Source: RFPW01 sp040401595 (GTDB lineage: Bacteria > Pseudomonadota > Gammaproteobacteria > Burkholderiales > Burkholderiaceae_E). From it: a stretch of 64,000 bases of DNA. The position numbers and the translations under genes were made by a program. The notes beneath the pieces were generated by a model that worked only from the letters and a program-made list of their open reading frames with translations, was not told the origin of the DNA and did no database searches. Shown piece after piece: positions 18,250 to 27,878 of this stretch (its first letter is position 1; the number at the start of each line of letters is the position of its first letter). The DNA lies in assembly GCA_040401595.1 (NCBI GenBank), contig JBBAOE010000020.1, positions 1 to 64,000 on the forward strand. The letters run 5' to 3'.

Positions 18250-18936
18250 AAGGAACAAGTCAACCCGAGGCGATGTCGATTGCAACCCGGCCGAGTCCGT
18301 GCCGCTCAAGCCCTGCGCACCCCGACGCAGATCGACTGCGTTGACGCGAGGCGCAATCCAGTGCTGCAGAGTCTGGTCTGCATCGCGGCGGCGCACATGT
18401 TCTATCAACAAGAACCCGCCAGGCATCTGGTCCGGGCTCGATCGGAATCGGGCCTCGGGAGATGCCTGCGCGCCATGGCCCTCATGCGCGCATTCATACG
18501 CACGCCATCGGCATGCGCGCGTCGGAGGTGCGTCTCGCAGCTGTTCGATCCAGCTCGCCAAGTCATCGGAGTCGAGTCGAACGCTGACCAGCCAGGCGCC
18601 GGAGCAATGCAACCCACCCACGGCCCGCAGTTCAGCGACCGCCCGCCACATATTTCTAAAGTACGGCATGATCGAGCGCGTTCTGGGACTGGGCGACTGA
18701 AGCGCACGACGATAAGCGGCTTGCTCCAGAACCTCTCGAGAGGCCAATTCGTAATAGGTCATAAACCGCGGAGACGGATAAGCGCCCCCGTCAACGGCCA
18801 CCGATTCGGCCCGAACACCCACGTGGAAGCCCGCCATCGAGAGGCGTTCGGGCAAGTGTTCATCGAGGTACCACGCCTCGTACTCCTCCAGAACCGCCTC
18901 ATCCAGATCGTTCCAGACCGCCAACATCGCCTGCAT
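18133..18936 (-). CDS. hypothetical protein with EthD-like N-terminal segment, abnormal 3' end
   Basis: A cytoplasmic protein of about 267 residues with no firm function. Near the N-terminus stands EEYEAWYLDEHLPERL, a pattern shared with small dimeric alpha-beta barrel proteins (EthD and related), where the W-Y-x-x-E-H-L-P-E-R part forms a helix. A second, weaker copy of the fold may follow after residue 110. The ATG at 18936 has GAGGG five bases upstream and is preferred to the GTG at 18954. The last 35 or so residues (after about 18240) run antisense through the TctC remnant and look unlike protein. The original stop was therefore probably lost in the deletion that made the remnant. Confidence 0.6.
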   Translation of the reverse strand: MQAMLAVWNDLDEAVLEEYEAWYLDEHLPERLSMAGFHVGVRAESVAVDGGAYPSPRFMTYYELASREVLEQAAYRRALQSPSPRTRSIMPYFRNMWRAVAELRAVGGLHCSGAWLVSVRLDSDDLASWIEQLRDAPPTRACRWRAYECAHEGHGAQASPEARFRSSPDQMPGGFLLIEHVRRRDADQTLQHWIAPRVNAVDLRRGAQGLSGTDSAGLQSTSPRVDLFLELARLDQRLQGRERCAGVGDDDHWCGVSGLCQDLSQPN

Positions 18937-19017
18937 ACTTGCCCTCGCGCGCACATCAAGTTTTAATCATCCAAGCCGGCCAAACGCCAGCACCATTCAA
19001 ACGTCCTGGAGACCCGA

Positions 19018-20037
19018 ATGACTTCAATCCGGCAGCGGCGCCGACAACTCTTCTGGTTATGCTCAGCGACCTGCCTGTCGTACACCGGGATCGGAGCGCA
19101 GGCGGAAATCCTAGCCCCTGCACCCGCCACCGTCGAGAAGTATCCGGTTCGGCCGATCACGCTGGTGGTTCCGCAAACGCCGGGAGGAACCAACGACATC
19201 GTTGGACGCGTCATTGCACAGAAGCTCAGCGATATCACCACAACGTCGGTCATCGTTGAAAATCGGCCCGGTGCCGGCGGAAATATCGGGACCCAGGCCG
19301 TTGCCCGCAGCGCCAAGGACGGCTATACCCTCTTACTCACGGTCAGCAGCGCCCAGGCGATCAATCCCGCACTCTATAAGAACCCTGGTTTTGACCCGAT
19401 CAAGGACTTCACACCCGTCGCTCTGATTGGCTCGGTGCCGAATGTGCTCGTCGTCCACCCGACTTTCCCCGCGCGCACGCTCGATGAATTTCTGGCTCTG
19501 CTGAAATCCAAACCGGACAACGCGTTCCAGTACGCGTCGGCTGGTAATGGAACCTTGAATCATCTGCTCGGCGAGATGATGAACCAGATGACCAGAACCG
19601 AGATGCAGCATATCCCCTACAAAGGCGTGGCGCAGGCCTTGAATGATCTGCTGGGAGGCCAGGTACCCATCGCATTTGCCAGCGTCCCATCGGTCTTGCA
19701 GCACATCAAAGCCGGCAAATTGATTGCGCTTGGCGTGAGTTCCCCCAAGCGGTCACCGGTCCTCGCGGATACGCCCGCGATCGCAGAGAAGATCCCTGGG
19801 TTTAGCGGGACCCTCTGGATCGGACTGTTTGCACCGACCGGCGTCCCCAGAACTGTTCTCAATCAACTGGAAGCCCACCTGGCCCAGGTTCAAGCGGTGC
19901 CCGAGTTGAAAGAAAAACTACAGAGTTCGGGCGTTGAATTGGCGTCCGCCAGTCCAGCCGAATTCGCCAACCTGCTGCGCGAAGACATTGCGCACTGGGC
20001 CAAAATCGTCAAAACCTCCGGCGCGAAACTGGACTGA
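19018..20037 (+). CDS. tripartite tricarboxylate transporter receptor, Bug/TctC family
   Basis: A typical full-length Bug receptor of 339 residues. The mature opening is YPVRPITLVVPQTPGGTNDIVGR, followed by VIVENRPGAGGNIG, KDGYTLLL, FQYASAGNGTLNHL, HIPYKGVAQALNDLLGGQV and APTGVPRTVLNQL, all in the usual order. The ATG at 19018 has GGAG six bases upstream. The signal peptide is somewhat long, with an Arg-rich start and a hydrophobic core ending near residue 30. No membrane components are encoded nearby, so it must work with a TctAB elsewhere or serve as an orphan sensor. Confidence 0.92.
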   Translation: MTSIRQRRRQLFWLCSATCLSYTGIGAQAEILAPAPATVEKYPVRPITLVVPQTPGGTNDIVGRVIAQKLSDITTTSVIVENRPGAGGNIGTQAVARSAKDGYTLLLTVSSAQAINPALYKNPGFDPIKDFTPVALIGSVPNVLVVHPTFPARTLDEFLALLKSKPDNAFQYASAGNGTLNHLLGEMMNQMTRTEMQHIPYKGVAQALNDLLGGQVPIAFASVPSVLQHIKAGKLIALGVSSPKRSPVLADTPAIAEKIPGFSGTLWIGLFAPTGVPRTVLNQLEAHLAQVQAVPELKEKLQSSGVELASASPAEFANLLREDIAHWAKIVKTSGAKLD

Positions 20038-20226
20038 GATTCGGACGACAACAGCAACGCCGATCAAGGAACATGCACTGCATCGGCCTGTCCAAACCAG
20101 CGGGTCGTGATGTCGGTCGTGACGAATTAGTCCGCTGTCATGATCTGCTGTCAAGCGCATTGCACGTCGTTCGAACCCGGGTAATTACCCATTGAAGCAA
20201 TTTATTCCTATGGGAGGATTGCGGTG

Positions 20227-21087
20227 ATGAGCGACCCGATTGTCATTTCTGGGAAGAAACCCGCTAAGCCGCTGTTGACGGTTTCCGGCGTCACGGTCAA
20301 ATTCCGCGGCATCGTTGCGCTTGATCAGGTGTCCTTCGACATCCAGCCGGGCCAGATCGCCGGATTGATCGGACCCAACGGCGCTGGCAAAACGACGCTG
20401 TTTAACTGTCTTTCCAGAATTTATCCCTACAGCGAAGGTCGGATTGTTTTCGACGGGCATCCGCTCGAGGGCATGCCGCGTCACAAGACCGCTGAAATCG
20501 GAATTGGCCGGACATTTCAGAATCTGGCCCTGTACAAGACGATGACCGTGCGCGACAACATCCGCGTCGGCGGCCACTGTCGCGCCCACAAGGGCTTTCT
20601 GGCGCATGCGCTGCAGTTGCCAGGCGTTATCGAGGAGGAACGCGAAATCAGCGATCGTGCCGCCGCCCTGATCGATTTTCTGGACCTTGGTGCGCTGGCC
20701 GATCGCCGGGTCTCGGACCTGCCCTTTGGGTCGCAGAAGCGAGTCGAACTGGGGCGAGCGCTTGCCAGTCAGCCCAAGCTGTTGCTGCTGGATGAGCCTG
20801 CCGCCGGGCTCAATCACGAAGAGCTTGACGAGCTCGGCCAACTGATTCGAAAGGTGCGGGACGACTTCAACATTACGGTCCTGCTCGTCGAGCATCACAT
20901 GAGCCTGGTGATGGGCGTCTCCGATAAGGTGGTCGCGCTCAATTTTGGCCGCAAGATCGCCGACGATATTCCGCAGAATGTGCGTCAGCATCCTGACGTC
21001 ATCCAGGCCTATCTGGGGGGCGATGATGATCAGTCTTCGCCGCCCACCGGCCAGCCTGCAACCCACTCCGCGACAACGGTGCACTGA
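20227..21087 (+). CDS. livG: second Liv-type ABC transporter ATP-binding protein LivG
   Basis: First gene of the second importer cluster, 286 residues. Walker A is GPNGAGKTT, the signature is LPFGSQKRVE (a divergent LSGGQ), and Walker B is LLLLDEP. A switch His follows in VEHHMS. The ATG at 20227 is nine bases after GGGAGG; a GTG at 20224 is also possible. The last 20 residues form a polar tail (DDDQSSPPTGQP) that is not part of the fold. The signature motif differs from that of the first livG, so the two clusters are not a recent duplication. Confidence 0.92.
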   Translation: MSDPIVISGKKPAKPLLTVSGVTVKFRGIVALDQVSFDIQPGQIAGLIGPNGAGKTTLFNCLSRIYPYSEGRIVFDGHPLEGMPRHKTAEIGIGRTFQNLALYKTMTVRDNIRVGGHCRAHKGFLAHALQLPGVIEEEREISDRAAALIDFLDLGALADRRVSDLPFGSQKRVELGRALASQPKLLLLDEPAAGLNHEELDELGQLIRKVRDDFNITVLLVEHHMSLVMGVSDKVVALNFGRKIADDIPQNVRQHPDVIQAYLGGDDDQSSPPTGQPATHSATTVH

Positions 21088-21103
21088 TGTTCGGAGCGTC
21101 TTG

Positions 21104-21817
21104 ATGGCATCGCTGCTGGAGGTGGATGGTTTGTATGCTGGTTACGGCGCGACCGAGGTGATCCACGATCTTTCGTTGCGTATCGAGGAAGGTACGATCA
21201 CGACGCTCCTCGGTGCCAACGGCGCAGGCAAGACAACGACCTTGCGGGCCCTGTGCAAAATGATTCGCACCCGCGGCAGCATCCGGTTCGCGGGTGAAGC
21301 GATCGACCAGCTGGCGACCGAGGACATCGTTCGCCGAGGCGTTGCCCACGTACCGGATGGGCGAGGCACCTTCGGCAGTCTGACCACGGAGGAAAACCTT
21401 CGCTTGGGCGGCTATACGCGTCGTGACAGACGGGCCGCGGCCGCGGATCAGGAGCGTATGTACGACTATTTTCCGCGGCTACGCGAACGTCGGCAGCAGC
21501 AGGCCGGCACCATGTCGGGCGGCGAACAGCAAATGTTGGCAATCGCCAGAGCGCTCATGCTTAGGCCGCGATTGCTGCTGATGGATGAGCCATCGTTTGG
21601 ACTCGCGCCCCTGATCGTTCGCGAAATATTTTCAATCATGAAGACGATCAATGAGAACGACCGCGTGACGATTCTTCTGGTTGAACAAAATGCTGCAATG
21701 GCGCTCAAGCTGGCCAGCCAGGCCTATCTTCTTGAAACTGGCCGGTTGGTGTTAGCGGGCGAAGCTGCCGCGTTGAGCAACGATGAAGCGGTGCGTCGCT
21801 CCTACCTCGGGTACTGA
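21104..21817 (+). CDS. livF: second Liv-type ABC transporter ATP-binding protein LivF
   Basis: Second ATPase of this importer, 237 residues, the usual LivF length and without the insertion seen in the first cluster. Walker A GANGAGKTT, signature MSGGEQQ and Walker B LLLMDEP are intact. The ATG at 21104 is preceded only by a short spacer after livG, and translation from 20945 is rejected because it would run through the livG tail. Confidence 0.92.
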   Translation: MASLLEVDGLYAGYGATEVIHDLSLRIEEGTITTLLGANGAGKTTTLRALCKMIRTRGSIRFAGEAIDQLATEDIVRRGVAHVPDGRGTFGSLTTEENLRLGGYTRRDRRAAAADQERMYDYFPRLRERRQQQAGTMSGGEQQMLAIARALMLRPRLLLMDEPSFGLAPLIVREIFSIMKTINENDRVTILLVEQNAAMALKLASQAYLLETGRLVLAGEAAALSNDEAVRRSYLGY

Positions 21818-21822
21818 ACGCC

Positions 21823-22695
21823 ATGGAGACCTTCATCCACCAAATTGTTGCGGGGATTGCCACGGGCGGGGTTTATGCCAGCCTGGCACTCGCGCTGGTG
21901 ATGATTTATCAGTCCACCCACCACATCAATTTCGCCCAAGGCGAGATCGCCATGTTCGCGACCTATCTGGCGTGGACCATGATCAACGCGGGCTTCCCGT
22001 ACTGGGTCGCATTTTTTGGAACCGTGCTTCTGGCCTTCGCGTTGGGTGTGCTGATTCAACGGGTGATCATCCGGCCGGTCGAGAATGCACCGGTCCTCAA
22101 CGTGGTGGTCGTTTTCATCGGCCTCCTCGTCATCCTGAACAGTCTTGCGGGATGGATCTTCACCTATACGATCAAGTCTTTTCCCTCGCCGTTTCCGAAA
22201 GAGCCTCCCTTCGGCCTTAGTTTCATTTCGTCGCATGAACTGGGCTCGATCGGCGTGACTCTGGTGCTCCTGGTGATGCTCTACAGCTTCTTCCGCTTCA
22301 CCCCCCTTGGCCTGGCGATGCGGGCAGCTGCGCAGAACCCTGATTCGAGCCGACTGGTCGGCATCCGCGTGGGTTGGATGCTGGCATTGGGCTGGGGACT
22401 GGCAGCGGTTCTCGGATCAATCGCAGGAATGATGATCGCACCGATTGTTTTTCTGGAGCCCAACATGATGTCGGGGGTGTTGCTGTACGCCTTTGCAGCT
22501 GCGCTCGTGGGCGGCATCGATAGCCCCGGCGGAGCCGTACTGGGCGGGTTTCTGGTAGGTATTCTGGAAAACCTCCTCGGTGCCTACGTGATCGGCACCG
22601 AGTTAAAGCTATCGGTCGCCCTGATCCTGATCATCACGGTCCTGATCATTCGCCCGGCCGGACTGTTCGGCAAAGTCATCGTAACGCGGGTCTGA
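21823..22695 (+). CDS. livH: second Liv-type ABC transporter permease LivH
   Basis: Inner-membrane permease, 290 residues. It has ASLALALVMIYQSTHHINFAQG near the N-terminus and the ATPase-contact segment GGIDSPGGAVLGGFLVG near residue 230. It starts five bases after the livF stop. Gene order in this cluster is G-F-H-M and then the receptor. The first cluster has the receptor first, then H-M-G-F. Confidence 0.92.
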   Translation: METFIHQIVAGIATGGVYASLALALVMIYQSTHHINFAQGEIAMFATYLAWTMINAGFPYWVAFFGTVLLAFALGVLIQRVIIRPVENAPVLNVVVVFIGLLVILNSLAGWIFTYTIKSFPSPFPKEPPFGLSFISSHELGSIGVTLVLLVMLYSFFRFTPLGLAMRAAAQNPDSSRLVGIRVGWMLALGWGLAAVLGSIAGMMIAPIVFLEPNMMSGVLLYAFAAALVGGIDSPGGAVLGGFLVGILENLLGAYVIGTELKLSVALILIITVLIIRPAGLFGKVIVTRV

Positions 22696-22701
22696 TCTGT
22701 C

Positions 22702-23706
22702 ATGACATCGACTCAGACGCCCGATGCATCGCGCGCGCAACTGCCCTGGTTACGTATCTCAGTGGTCATGGCTGTAGCATGCGTGTTGCCGTTTTTCCTC
22801 AGCAACTACCATGTGTTTCAGGCCTCGATGGTTCTGAGTACGGCGATCGCGCTCGTGGGCCTAAACATCCTGACCGGGTATAGCGGGCAGATATCACTGG
22901 GGCATGGGGCGTTTCTAGCGATCGGTGCGTATACGACCGCGATTCTCATGGACAAGTTTGATGTGCCCTACTGGGCAACCATCCCGGTTGCGGGATTGGT
23001 CTGCCTGATCGCCGGGTTTCTTTTTGGCCTTCCAGCCCTCAAGCTTGAAGGTCATTATCTGGCGTTGGCAACCTTTGCTCTGGCGGTGGCGCTTCCGCAG
23101 CTGCTGAAGTTTCGCTATCTCGAGCCGTGGACTGGGGGGGTGCAGGGAATCGTCATCATGAAACCCGATCCGCCCATATCGTCATTTCTGGGATTGACGT
23201 TGAACTCCGATCGATGGCTCTACTTTTTAGCATTGCTCGTTGCCGCAGTCATGTATCTGGTCGCTTGGAACCTCTTGCGCGGCAGGATTGGCCGGGCCTT
23301 GATCGCCATCCGGGATCAACCGACCGCAGCCGCCTTGATGGGAATCGACACGTCGCTCTACAAGAGTCTGGCGTTTGGCGTCAGTGCGCTCTTTACCGGC
23401 GTGGCCGGCAGTCTGAGCGCGATTCTGGTGGCCTTCGTTGCGCCCGACAGCTTTACGGTCTTTCTGTCGATCACGCTGATGGTCGGGATGGTGGTGGGTG
23501 GTCTGACCTCGTTGCCCGGCGCGCTCTACGGCGCTGCCTTTGTGCAGTTCATCCCCAATCTTGCCGATCAAATTTCAAAGGCCGCGCCCTGGGCCATTTA
23601 CGGTGCGTTACTGATCGTGCTGATGGTTGTTCTGCCCGGCGGAATCGCTGGAGGACTCAACCTGCTCTGGTCAAAAGTGGGGCGCAGATCCGGAGCCACT
23701 CAATGA
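22702..23706 (+). CDS. livM: second Liv-type ABC transporter permease LivM
   Basis: Inner-membrane permease, 334 residues. The family segment NILTGYSGQISLGHGAFLAIGAY is textbook LivM, and GGLTSLPGALYGAAFV is the coupling region. It follows livH by six bases. After its stop come 125 bases before the receptor gene, enough for a separate promoter or a stem that favours receptor expression, though I see no strong hairpin there. Confidence 0.93.
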   Translation: MTSTQTPDASRAQLPWLRISVVMAVACVLPFFLSNYHVFQASMVLSTAIALVGLNILTGYSGQISLGHGAFLAIGAYTTAILMDKFDVPYWATIPVAGLVCLIAGFLFGLPALKLEGHYLALATFALAVALPQLLKFRYLEPWTGGVQGIVIMKPDPPISSFLGLTLNSDRWLYFLALLVAAVMYLVAWNLLRGRIGRALIAIRDQPTAAALMGIDTSLYKSLAFGVSALFTGVAGSLSAILVAFVAPDSFTVFLSITLMVGMVVGGLTSLPGALYGAAFVQFIPNLADQISKAAPWAIYGALLIVLMVVLPGGIAGGLNLLWSKVGRRSGATQ

Positions 23707-23831
23707 CTTTGTTGAGAAGGCCCCGGGGTTTAGACCTGGCTTAGCGACGACAGGTAGGACCAATCCGGTGGATTGGCCTCGTCATCATCACAATTGCGTT
23801 GGGTTCGGAATTTTTACTAAGAGGTGTGACC

Positions 23832-25043
23832 ATGAACAAGAGACACATGATCATCGGCAGCGTGGCGCTCATGTCAGCGACCTTGCTCACGCCGGTACTG
23901 GCCCAGAAAAAATATGATCCCGGTGCCAGCGATACCGAAATCAAAATCGGCCAGACCATGCCATACAGCGGTCCTGCTTCCGCCTACGGTACGATTGGTA
24001 AGGTTGAGGCCGCCTACTTCAAGCAACTCAACGAACAGGGCGGTATCAACGGACGCAAGGTCAATTTCATCAGTCTGGACGACGGCTACAGTCCACCGAA
24101 GACGGTTGAAATGGTACGCAAGCTGGTCGAGCAGGAAGAAGTTCTGCTACTGATGGGTACCTTGGGCACGCCTTCGAATACGGCGATTCACAAGTACGTC
24201 AACACCAAGAAAGTTCCGCATATGTTCCTGGCGACAGGCGCATCAAAATGGAACGATCCCAAGGGACACCCCTGGACGATCGGTTTCAATCCGAACTACA
24301 ACTCGGAAGGTCGCCTCTATGGTCAGGAGATCGTCCGCACAAAACCCAATGCCAAAATTGCGGTTCTGTTTCAGAACGATGATTACGGCAAAGACTATTA
24401 CAGCGGATTCAAGGACGGACTGGGCGACAAGGCCAAATCAATGATCGTTGCCGAGGCAAGTTACGAGGTGACGGATCCGACCATTGATTCACAGATCGTG
24501 ACGCTGAAAGGCTCTGGCGCCGATACTTTTTTCAATATCACCACGCCGAAATTCGCTGCTCAGGCGATCCGCAAAGTGGACGATATCGGATGGAAGCCGA
24601 CCCATTACCTCAACAACGTGTCTGCGTCGGTGGGTAGCGTGCTCAAGCCCGCCGGTCTGGACAAATCGGTTGGCCTGATCTCGATGCTCTACATCAAAGA
24701 GGGCAGCGACAAGCGCTGGGACAATGATCCAACCATGAATGACTTCAAGGCCTTGATCAAAAAGTATGCGCCCGAGGTCAACCCGGATGACGGTAATGCG
24801 ACCTACGGCTACGCTGTTGCCCAACTCATGGCCCATGTTCTGCGGCTGGCAGGAGACAACCTGACACGTGAGAACATCATGAAAATCGCTTCGAATCTGA
24901 AGGACCATCAGATTCCAATGGCACTTCCGGGCGTCCTGGCAAGCACGGGGGCGGATGATTTCGCCTTATTCCAGACCATGCAGCTGGTCCGGTTTGACGG
25001 CTCGATCTGGGTACCGTTCGGGAAACCCCAGTCGGTGCGCTGA
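23832..25043 (+). CDS. ABC transporter substrate-binding protein of the second Liv cluster
   Basis: Type I periplasmic receptor of 403 residues. A signal peptide (MNKRHMIIGSVALMSATLLTPVLAQ, cleavage after Ala24) precedes KYDPGASDTEIKIGQTMPYSGPAS, an opening common to receptors whose clusters sit beside acyl-CoA ligase genes. The ATG at 23832 has an AAGAGG site upstream. It shows little resemblance to the receptor at 536, so the two transporters should differ in ligand. The back-to-back acyl-CoA ligase, thiolase and alcohol dehydrogenase suggest a carboxylic acid ligand (inference). Confidence 0.9.
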   Translation: MNKRHMIIGSVALMSATLLTPVLAQKKYDPGASDTEIKIGQTMPYSGPASAYGTIGKVEAAYFKQLNEQGGINGRKVNFISLDDGYSPPKTVEMVRKLVEQEEVLLLMGTLGTPSNTAIHKYVNTKKVPHMFLATGASKWNDPKGHPWTIGFNPNYNSEGRLYGQEIVRTKPNAKIAVLFQNDDYGKDYYSGFKDGLGDKAKSMIVAEASYEVTDPTIDSQIVTLKGSGADTFFNITTPKFAAQAIRKVDDIGWKPTHYLNNVSASVGSVLKPAGLDKSVGLISMLYIKEGSDKRWDNDPTMNDFKALIKKYAPEVNPDDGNATYGYAVAQLMAHVLRLAGDNLTRENIMKIASNLKDHQIPMALPGVLASTGADDFALFQTMQLVRFDGSIWVPFGKPQSVR

Positions 25044-25051
25044 GCGCAAGA

Positions 25052-25073
25052 GAAGCGGGCCCTGGCCCGCTTC
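25052..25073. terminator. hairpin between convergent genes, likely bidirectional terminator
   Basis: Perfect inverted repeat GAAGCGGGCC-CT-GGCCCGCTTC, 10-base arms, placed 8 bases after the receptor stop and 15 bases from the stop of the convergent dehydrogenase. A further copy of the right arm (GGCCCGCTTC) follows at about 25082-25091. There is no clear T tract, so termination strength is uncertain. Confidence 0.6.
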
Positions 25074-25088
25074 AAACTCAGGCCCGCT

Positions 25089-26276
25089 TCAAGACCAGGC
25101 CCGTTCCAGAATCTCCAGCGTTTGAGCCGGACTCTGGATCGGCCTGGGATTCGAACGCACGAATGGATTACCCATCGCTTTTTCCGCAATGATGGCCAGA
25201 CGATCGTAAGCAATGCCGAGTTCGGAAATTCGTGTGGGCAATCCCAACCGGCCGATCAGCGCTTCAACGAGATCCGCAGCAGATTGGTCGGGATGCCCCA
25301 GGGCAGCTGAAATCTCAGCCAGCGCATCGGCACAGTCCTCTGCGTTGTAGCGCATGACCGTGGGCAGAAGCACGCACGATGTGATGCCGTGCGGGATGCC
25401 GGAGTCCGCCCCAAGTGCATGGCCCAGTCCATGACTCGCCCCATAGTCCGCACGCCGGATGCTGGTGGCTGCAAGCCAGGCTCCGGTTTGGCAATCGAGT
25501 CGCGCCTGCAGCGATTCAGAGCGGCTCGGGTCGCCGGCTGCGGAATCAAAGCGTGCGAGCGAACGGTTGAACTGCCTGAGTGCGCGCAGACCCAGCGCAT
25601 CCAGAAAGGGTTGCGCATTGCGGGCGCAGATCGCTTCAACCGCATGATCAACCGCCCGAATGCCTGTTGAAAGCCAGAGCCGCTCAGGCGTGTGCAGGGT
25701 CATCGCGGGATCGAGAATCACCGCCACTGGACCAATGAATCGACCGGTGAATCCATGTTTGATTCCGGTACGGGTATCGGTAGCGCCGCCCAAATCGCTG
25801 AATTCAGCGCCGGACAAGGTGGTGGGGATGGCGATCTGACGACAGGGTGGCGCAGCGACGATCGGGACATGCAGACTGCCGTCCGGGTTGACTTTTAAAT
25901 GCCACTGATCGAGCGCATCACTGTGGTCGACACCCTGAGCCAGGCAAAGTAAAGCGATCTTGACGGTGTCGATCACGGTGCCGCCGCCAAGGCTGACGAC
26001 AAGATCCGCTCGGGTCTCTCGCAGAACCGCAGCCAGCGCGATCACCGAATCCCGCGGCGTGTGCTCCACGCACTGGTCGAAAATACCGACCACTCGATCG
26101 CCCAGCTTGTGTGCGAGATCCGAAACAACCGCCGTTGTGCGGTTCAGGGTGCGACTGGTGACGATGACGACGCGTTCACTCGCTCGTTGACTGATCTCCT
26201 GTCGCAGTGCATCGGCCGCCGGGACGCCGAAATGGACACGATCAAGTGCAAGAAAATTGAATACACCAGACTTCAT
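25089..26276 (-). CDS. iron-containing alcohol dehydrogenase, maleylacetate reductase-like
   Basis: NAD(P)-dependent group III dehydrogenase, 395 residues. The nucleotide site is SLGGGTVIDTVK. The metal His residues are expected in GIRAVDHAVEA, GASHGLGHALGADSGIPHG and nearby. The ASHGLGHALG...IPHG spacing is that of the maleylacetate reductase branch, which reduces maleylacetate or oxidises alcohols. The ATG at 26276 is preferred; the extension to 26534 is Arg/Trp-rich and not protein-like. It is the last gene of a thiolase, acyl-CoA ligase and dehydrogenase operon. Confidence 0.87.
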   Translation of the reverse strand: MKSGVFNFLALDRVHFGVPAADALRQEISQRASERVVIVTSRTLNRTTAVVSDLAHKLGDRVVGIFDQCVEHTPRDSVIALAAVLRETRADLVVSLGGGTVIDTVKIALLCLAQGVDHSDALDQWHLKVNPDGSLHVPIVAAPPCRQIAIPTTLSGAEFSDLGGATDTRTGIKHGFTGRFIGPVAVILDPAMTLHTPERLWLSTGIRAVDHAVEAICARNAQPFLDALGLRALRQFNRSLARFDSAAGDPSRSESLQARLDCQTGAWLAATSIRRADYGASHGLGHALGADSGIPHGITSCVLLPTVMRYNAEDCADALAEISAALGHPDQSAADLVEALIGRLGLPTRISELGIAYDRLAIIAEKAMGNPFVRSNPRPIQSPAQTLEILERAWS

Positions 26277-26307
26277 GACGTTTCCTGAATCGAAGTTTGA
26301 TCGGCAA

Positions 26308-27867
26308 TCATGCTGACAGTGCAACCCGCATGGCCTTTTTGTCGATCTTGCCCAGGCCCGTCGTGAGCAGACGGTCGACAAAGTGAATCTTCTTCGGGAC
26401 GTGCACCGATCCCTTCTGACTTCGCACCAGCGCAGCGAGTTCAAGTTCAATCGTTTCCAGCGCAAGCGCAGCCGGATCGCGCAGGACCACCATGGCCTGA
26501 ACGCTCTCCCCCCACTTCGGATCCGGGATACCAATCACCGCGACGGCACCGACCGCAGGATGCGACCCCAGAACATCTTCAATTTCTCGTGGGTAGACGT
26601 TAAAACCGCCAGAAATGATCATGTCCTTGGAACGGTCAACGATGTAGAGGTACCCGTCCTGATCGCGTCGGGCGAGATCACCCGAGTACAGCCAGCCATG
26701 GCGGAACGCCTGCGCGGTCTCGTCGGGCTTGTTGCGATAGCCGACCATCACCAGCGGCCCACGCACACAAATTTCGCCCACTTCACCAATCGGGACCTCC
26801 ACGCCCTGATCGTTCAGAAGCTTCAACTCGATACCGACTACGGGGGTGCCGCAGGAACTGAGTCGATGCGGATAACGGTTCGGGTCATGTTCACGCTTGT
26901 GAAGAACCGTCATCGCCATGGGCGCTTCCGATTGGCCATAGAGCTGCATGAAGATCGGGCCAAAGATATCGATCGCCTCACGCAGACGGGCGACCGACAT
27001 CGGCGCAGCGCCGTAAATGATGGTCTGCAGACTGCTGAGGTCATGCTGCTTGCGGGCGAGTGAATCGAGCAACACATAGATCATGGTGGGCACCATGAAG
27101 CTACAGGTCACCCGATGACGTTCGACGAGCTCGCAAAAGATCCGTGGATCAAAACCCGCGTGCATGATGAACGTTCCCGATTGCATCAGTATTGGCATGA
27201 TCAGTGCCCCCGACGCATGGGTGATGGGTGTCATGGCGAGAAACCGGATCTCCTCGGGCCAGTCAAAGTCGGCCATCTCCATCAGGGTCATCGCAACATG
27301 AACCCGGTGGGTATGCACAACGCCTTTCGGTTTGCCGGTGGTCCCTCCGGTGTAGATCAGCACGCAGGGATCGTTTTCCGACGCGTGCGACTCCAGCCTC
27401 TGCGGGGGGTAGCTTGTGGCTTGCGCGAGGATGTCGACCTGCCCCGCCCAGGGTCCAAGGCCAAACAGGTTCAGAGGCTGTGCGCACTGCTGCTGAATCG
27501 CGAGCGCTCTTGTGCCAAAGGTGCCTGGATCGACAAAAAGGATCTGAACGCCAGCGTCTTCGATCTGATACTGATGATCAGCTTCTGACGACATTGGGTT
27601 CATCCAGACCACCTGCAAGCCCATCAGATAACCGGCTGCGGTCATCATGAAGGCTTCTGGCCGGTTCGGCGACAGGGTGGCAATCACGTCGCCTTTTGTC
27701 AGGCCCTGAGCGCTCAGCGCCTGGATCAGTCCACTCACCTGAGCGCCCAAGTCACGATAGGTGGTCTGTCGGTCAGCATCGATGAAAGCGATCCGATCAC
27801 CACCACGGGCAATCGCGGCGATCAGAAGATCACCCATGTTAGGACCCTGGAACTGCGCGCCATTCAT
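26308..27867 (-). CDS. AMP-dependent acyl-CoA synthetase/ligase
   Basis: Activates a carboxylic acid to its CoA thioester through an acyl-adenylate, 519 residues. The ATP loop is IYTGGTTGKPKG and the adenylate motif is QLYGQSEAP. The hinge segment is YSGDLARRDQDGYLYIVDRSKDMIISGG, and the C-terminal catalytic Lys lies in TTGLGKIDKKAM. The ATG at 27867 lies 11 bases after the thiolase stop. Chain length and aromatic preference cannot be read from these motifs. Confidence 0.92.
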   Translation of the reverse strand: MNGAQFQGPNMGDLLIAAIARGGDRIAFIDADRQTTYRDLGAQVSGLIQALSAQGLTKGDVIATLSPNRPEAFMMTAAGYLMGLQVVWMNPMSSEADHQYQIEDAGVQILFVDPGTFGTRALAIQQQCAQPLNLFGLGPWAGQVDILAQATSYPPQRLESHASENDPCVLIYTGGTTGKPKGVVHTHRVHVAMTLMEMADFDWPEEIRFLAMTPITHASGALIMPILMQSGTFIMHAGFDPRIFCELVERHRVTCSFMVPTMIYVLLDSLARKQHDLSSLQTIIYGAAPMSVARLREAIDIFGPIFMQLYGQSEAPMAMTVLHKREHDPNRYPHRLSSCGTPVVGIELKLLNDQGVEVPIGEVGEICVRGPLVMVGYRNKPDETAQAFRHGWLYSGDLARRDQDGYLYIVDRSKDMIISGGFNVYPREIEDVLGSHPAVGAVAVIGIPDPKWGESVQAMVVLRDPAALALETIELELAALVRSQKGSVHVPKKIHFVDRLLTTGLGKIDKKAMRVALSA

Positions 27868-27878
27868 GATGCCTACCC

